DNA of 7,577 nucleotides from Bacteroidetes bacterium UBA7688 (GTDB lineage Bacteria; Bacteroidota; Bacteroidia; Chitinophagales; Chitinophagaceae). The notes under the pieces are model-generated. The model was not told where the DNA came from. It was given only the letters and a program-made list of their open reading frames with translations, and made no database searches. Position 1 is the first letter of the stretch; each line of letters starts with the position of its first letter. This document shows, piece after piece, positions 6,071-7,577 of this stretch. The translations under genes and the position numbers were made by a program. The DNA is taken from NCBI GenBank assembly GCA_002482815.1, contig DLGS01000198.1:1-7577 (forward strand), given 5' to 3'.

Positions 6071-7577
6071 TTAATCTTCTACTTGTTTGTCTTTGTTATT
6101 GATATACACCAGGCCAATGACGAAACAAACAGCTGTTACGATAATAGGATACCAAAGACCTTCAAGGTAAGGTTTGTCAAATGGCATCGCCTCATTTACT
6201 TTTTCGGCAGCTACGTTGGCGTCTTTAGCTTTTGATGCAAGGTAAGTAGCTACTGCGGGTAGCAATCCTCCGAATACGCCATTGCCAATATGATAGGGTA
6301 ATGACATCGACGTATAGCGGATTTTGGTTGGAAACAATTCTACCAGAAATGCCGCAATCGGGCCATAGACCATCGTTACAAAAAGTACCTGGATAAATAC
6401 CAGGAATACAAGCATCCATTTATCACTGTCATTAATTGTGATCGTCTTTTTGATGTCGGATTTCGCTTTTCCATCCACCATTTTTGTAACACCATTTTCG
6501 AGTGTGATGGTTTTAACTTCATTGAAATGAGTTCCGTCTTCGTAGTATTTATCAGTAGTGATAACAGAGTCAAATCCATTTGTCTTTTTGTTTTCTTTCA
6601 AAAGTCCAACAACTGTAGTATTCGCTGTAATTTCAGTTTTGTTTTTAAGATTTACAGTTTGATACATTTTTTCATAAATCGGACGATAGGCGAATACTGC
6701 AATAAGCATACCGGCAAGCATAATTTTCTTTCTGCCAATTTTATCAGACAATCCACCGAATACAAGAAAGAATGGAGTACCCATCAGCAGGGCAATTGCC
6801 ATCAATGTATCGGATTGCATTTTGTCGACAGAACAAACTTTTTCAATAAAGCTCATTGCATAAAACTGACCGGTATACCATACCACACCTTGTCCCATTG
6901 TTGCGCCAAATAAAGCAAGCAGAACAAATTTGAAATTCAGTTTGTTCCCGAAACTTTCTTTTAAAGGATTTGTTGCGGTTTTACCTTCAGCTTTTACTTT
7001 GGCAAACAGAGGTGATTCGTGCATGTTTTTGCGAATGATGTAAGAAACCAGCACCATAAGAATGGAAACCCAAAATGGAACACGCCAGCCCCATTCAGCA
7101 AATTGTTCTTTGGATAAAGCAAGTCTTGTACCCATAATAACAAGCAAGGAAACGAACAAACCAATCGTTGCAGTTGTTTGAATCCAGGATGTCCAGTATC
7201 CGCGTTTGTCAGATGGAGCGTGTTCAGCAACATAGGTCGCCGCACCACCATATTCACCACCCAGTGCAAGGCCTTGCAGCAAACGAAGAAGCAGGACCAA
7301 AACCGGTGCCATAAAGCCGATGGTTTCATAAGAGGGAATACAACCTATAGCAAATGTGGCTCCACCCATCAGTAAAAGGGTTACCATAAATGTATATTTG
7401 CGACCAATCAAATCGCCTAGACGACCGAAAAACAGGGCGCCAAACGGGCGTACCACGAATCCTGCAGCAAACGTGGCCAGTGTGGCAAGGAAGGCTGCTG
7501 TAGGGTTTTCTGAGGGGAAAAATTTTGTTGAAATAATGGTGGCCAGACTACCAAAAATGTAGAAATCATACCACTCA
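6071..7577 (-). CDS. MFS transporter, metabolite:H+ symporter (MHS) type, 5' partial at the window edge
   Basis: The frame is open to the right edge, giving 501 visible C-terminal residues plus a split codon. A GTG at 7456 is an internal Val, not the start: the 40 codons before it encode helix 1 (EWYDFYIFGSLA) and most of helix 2. Only the first few residues are missing. Family marks are EWYDFYIFG, the loop 2-3 motif GRLGDLIGRK (visible residues 51-60), LLRLLQGLALGGEYGGA (96-112), the loop 8-9 repeat GGLSDKIGRKK (274-284) and VELFPTKIRYTS (412-423). These place it with MHS proteins such as ProP and KgtP, proton-coupled carriers of organic acids or osmolytes. About 80-85 residues (roughly visible 300-385) are inserted in the periplasmic loop between helices 9 and 10. 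They are polar, rich in Thr, Asn and Lys, and probably beta-stranded. Substrate cannot be read from sequence; the nearby acyl-CoA synthetase suggests a carboxylate. The 75-aa gene follows after 25 bp. Confidence 0.93.
   Translation of the reverse strand, partial: EWYDFYIFGSLATIISTKFFPSENPTAAFLATLATFAAGFVVRPFGALFFGRLGDLIGRKYTFMVTLLLMGGATFAIGCIPSYETIGFMAPVLVLLLRLLQGLALGGEYGGAATYVAEHAPSDKRGYWTSWIQTTATIGLFVSLLVIMGTRLALSKEQFAEWGWRVPFWVSILMVLVSYIIRKNMHESPLFAKVKAEGKTATNPLKESFGNKLNFKFVLLALFGATMGQGVVWYTGQFYAMSFIEKVCSVDKMQSDTLMAIALLMGTPFFLVFGGLSDKIGRKKIMLAGMLIAVFAYRPIYEKMYQTVNLKNKTEITANTTVVGLLKENKKTNGFDSVITTDKYYEDGTHFNEVKTITLENGVTKMVDGKAKSDIKKTITINDSDKWMLVFLVFIQVLFVTMVYGPIAAFLVELFPTKIRYTSMSLPYHIGNGVFGGLLPAVATYLASKAKDANVAAEKVNEAMPFDKPYLEGLWYPIIVTAVCFVIGLVYINNKDKQVED

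Noticed and set aside
6527..6913. Open frame of 128 codons on the + strand opposite the MFS gene
   Set aside because: It overlaps the conserved transporter frame completely. The Cys/His/Asn-rich composition is what antisense of a membrane protein gives.
6994..7329. 111-codon frame on the - strand in another phase of the MFS gene
   Set aside because: The Trp/Phe/Cys-rich product is an off-frame reading of the well-conserved MFS coding sequence.
7454..7456. GTG as start codon of the MFS transporter
   Set aside because: The frame remains open upstream to the window edge and encodes the conserved helix 1 motif EWYDFYIFG plus most of helix 2, so this Val is internal.

Overview
The window looks like chromosomal DNA of a member of the Bacteroidota, probably a Chitinophagales/Sphingobacteriia-type organism. 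The evidence is AT-rich sequence, gene starts without clear Shine-Dalgarno sequences, a C-terminal type IX secretion (T9SS) sorting domain, and a small membrane protein resembling one I know only from Bacteroidota (DUF6814-like, from memory).

Layout. On the + strand, positions 1-396 hold the 3' end of a secreted, T9SS-sorted protein that begins outside the window. A perfect hairpin (417-447) separates it from everything else, which lies on the - strand. Read in the direction of transcription, from right to left, the - strand carries: an MHS-type MFS transporter, cut by the right edge (6071-7577); a 75-aa membrane protein (5818-6045); a strong intrinsic terminator (5762-5796); a 72-aa two-helix membrane protein (5514-5732) that overlaps the next start codon as ATGA; an 895-aa fusion of a sodium/solute symporter (SSS/SLC5) with a histidine kinase, of the CbrA/CrbS type (2830-5517); a receiver-only response regulator (2455-2817); and a PrpE/ACSS3-type AMP-forming short-chain acyl-CoA synthetase (466-2370). 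All genes are closely packed and no stretch over 300 bases lacks a gene.

How the genes may work together (inference). The locus reads as a short-chain carboxylate sensing and use module. The MFS carrier would import an organic acid. The symporter-kinase would sense a substrate or its flux and phosphorylate the small regulator. The synthetase would activate acetate or propionate to its CoA thioester. In gammaproteobacteria, the related CrbS/CrbR and CbrA/CbrB systems control acs and carbon use, which supports the link. Unlike CbrB and CrbR, the regulator here has no output domain, so how the signal reaches transcription is not visible. I see no mobile elements, CRISPR arrays, tRNA or rRNA genes, or phage genes.
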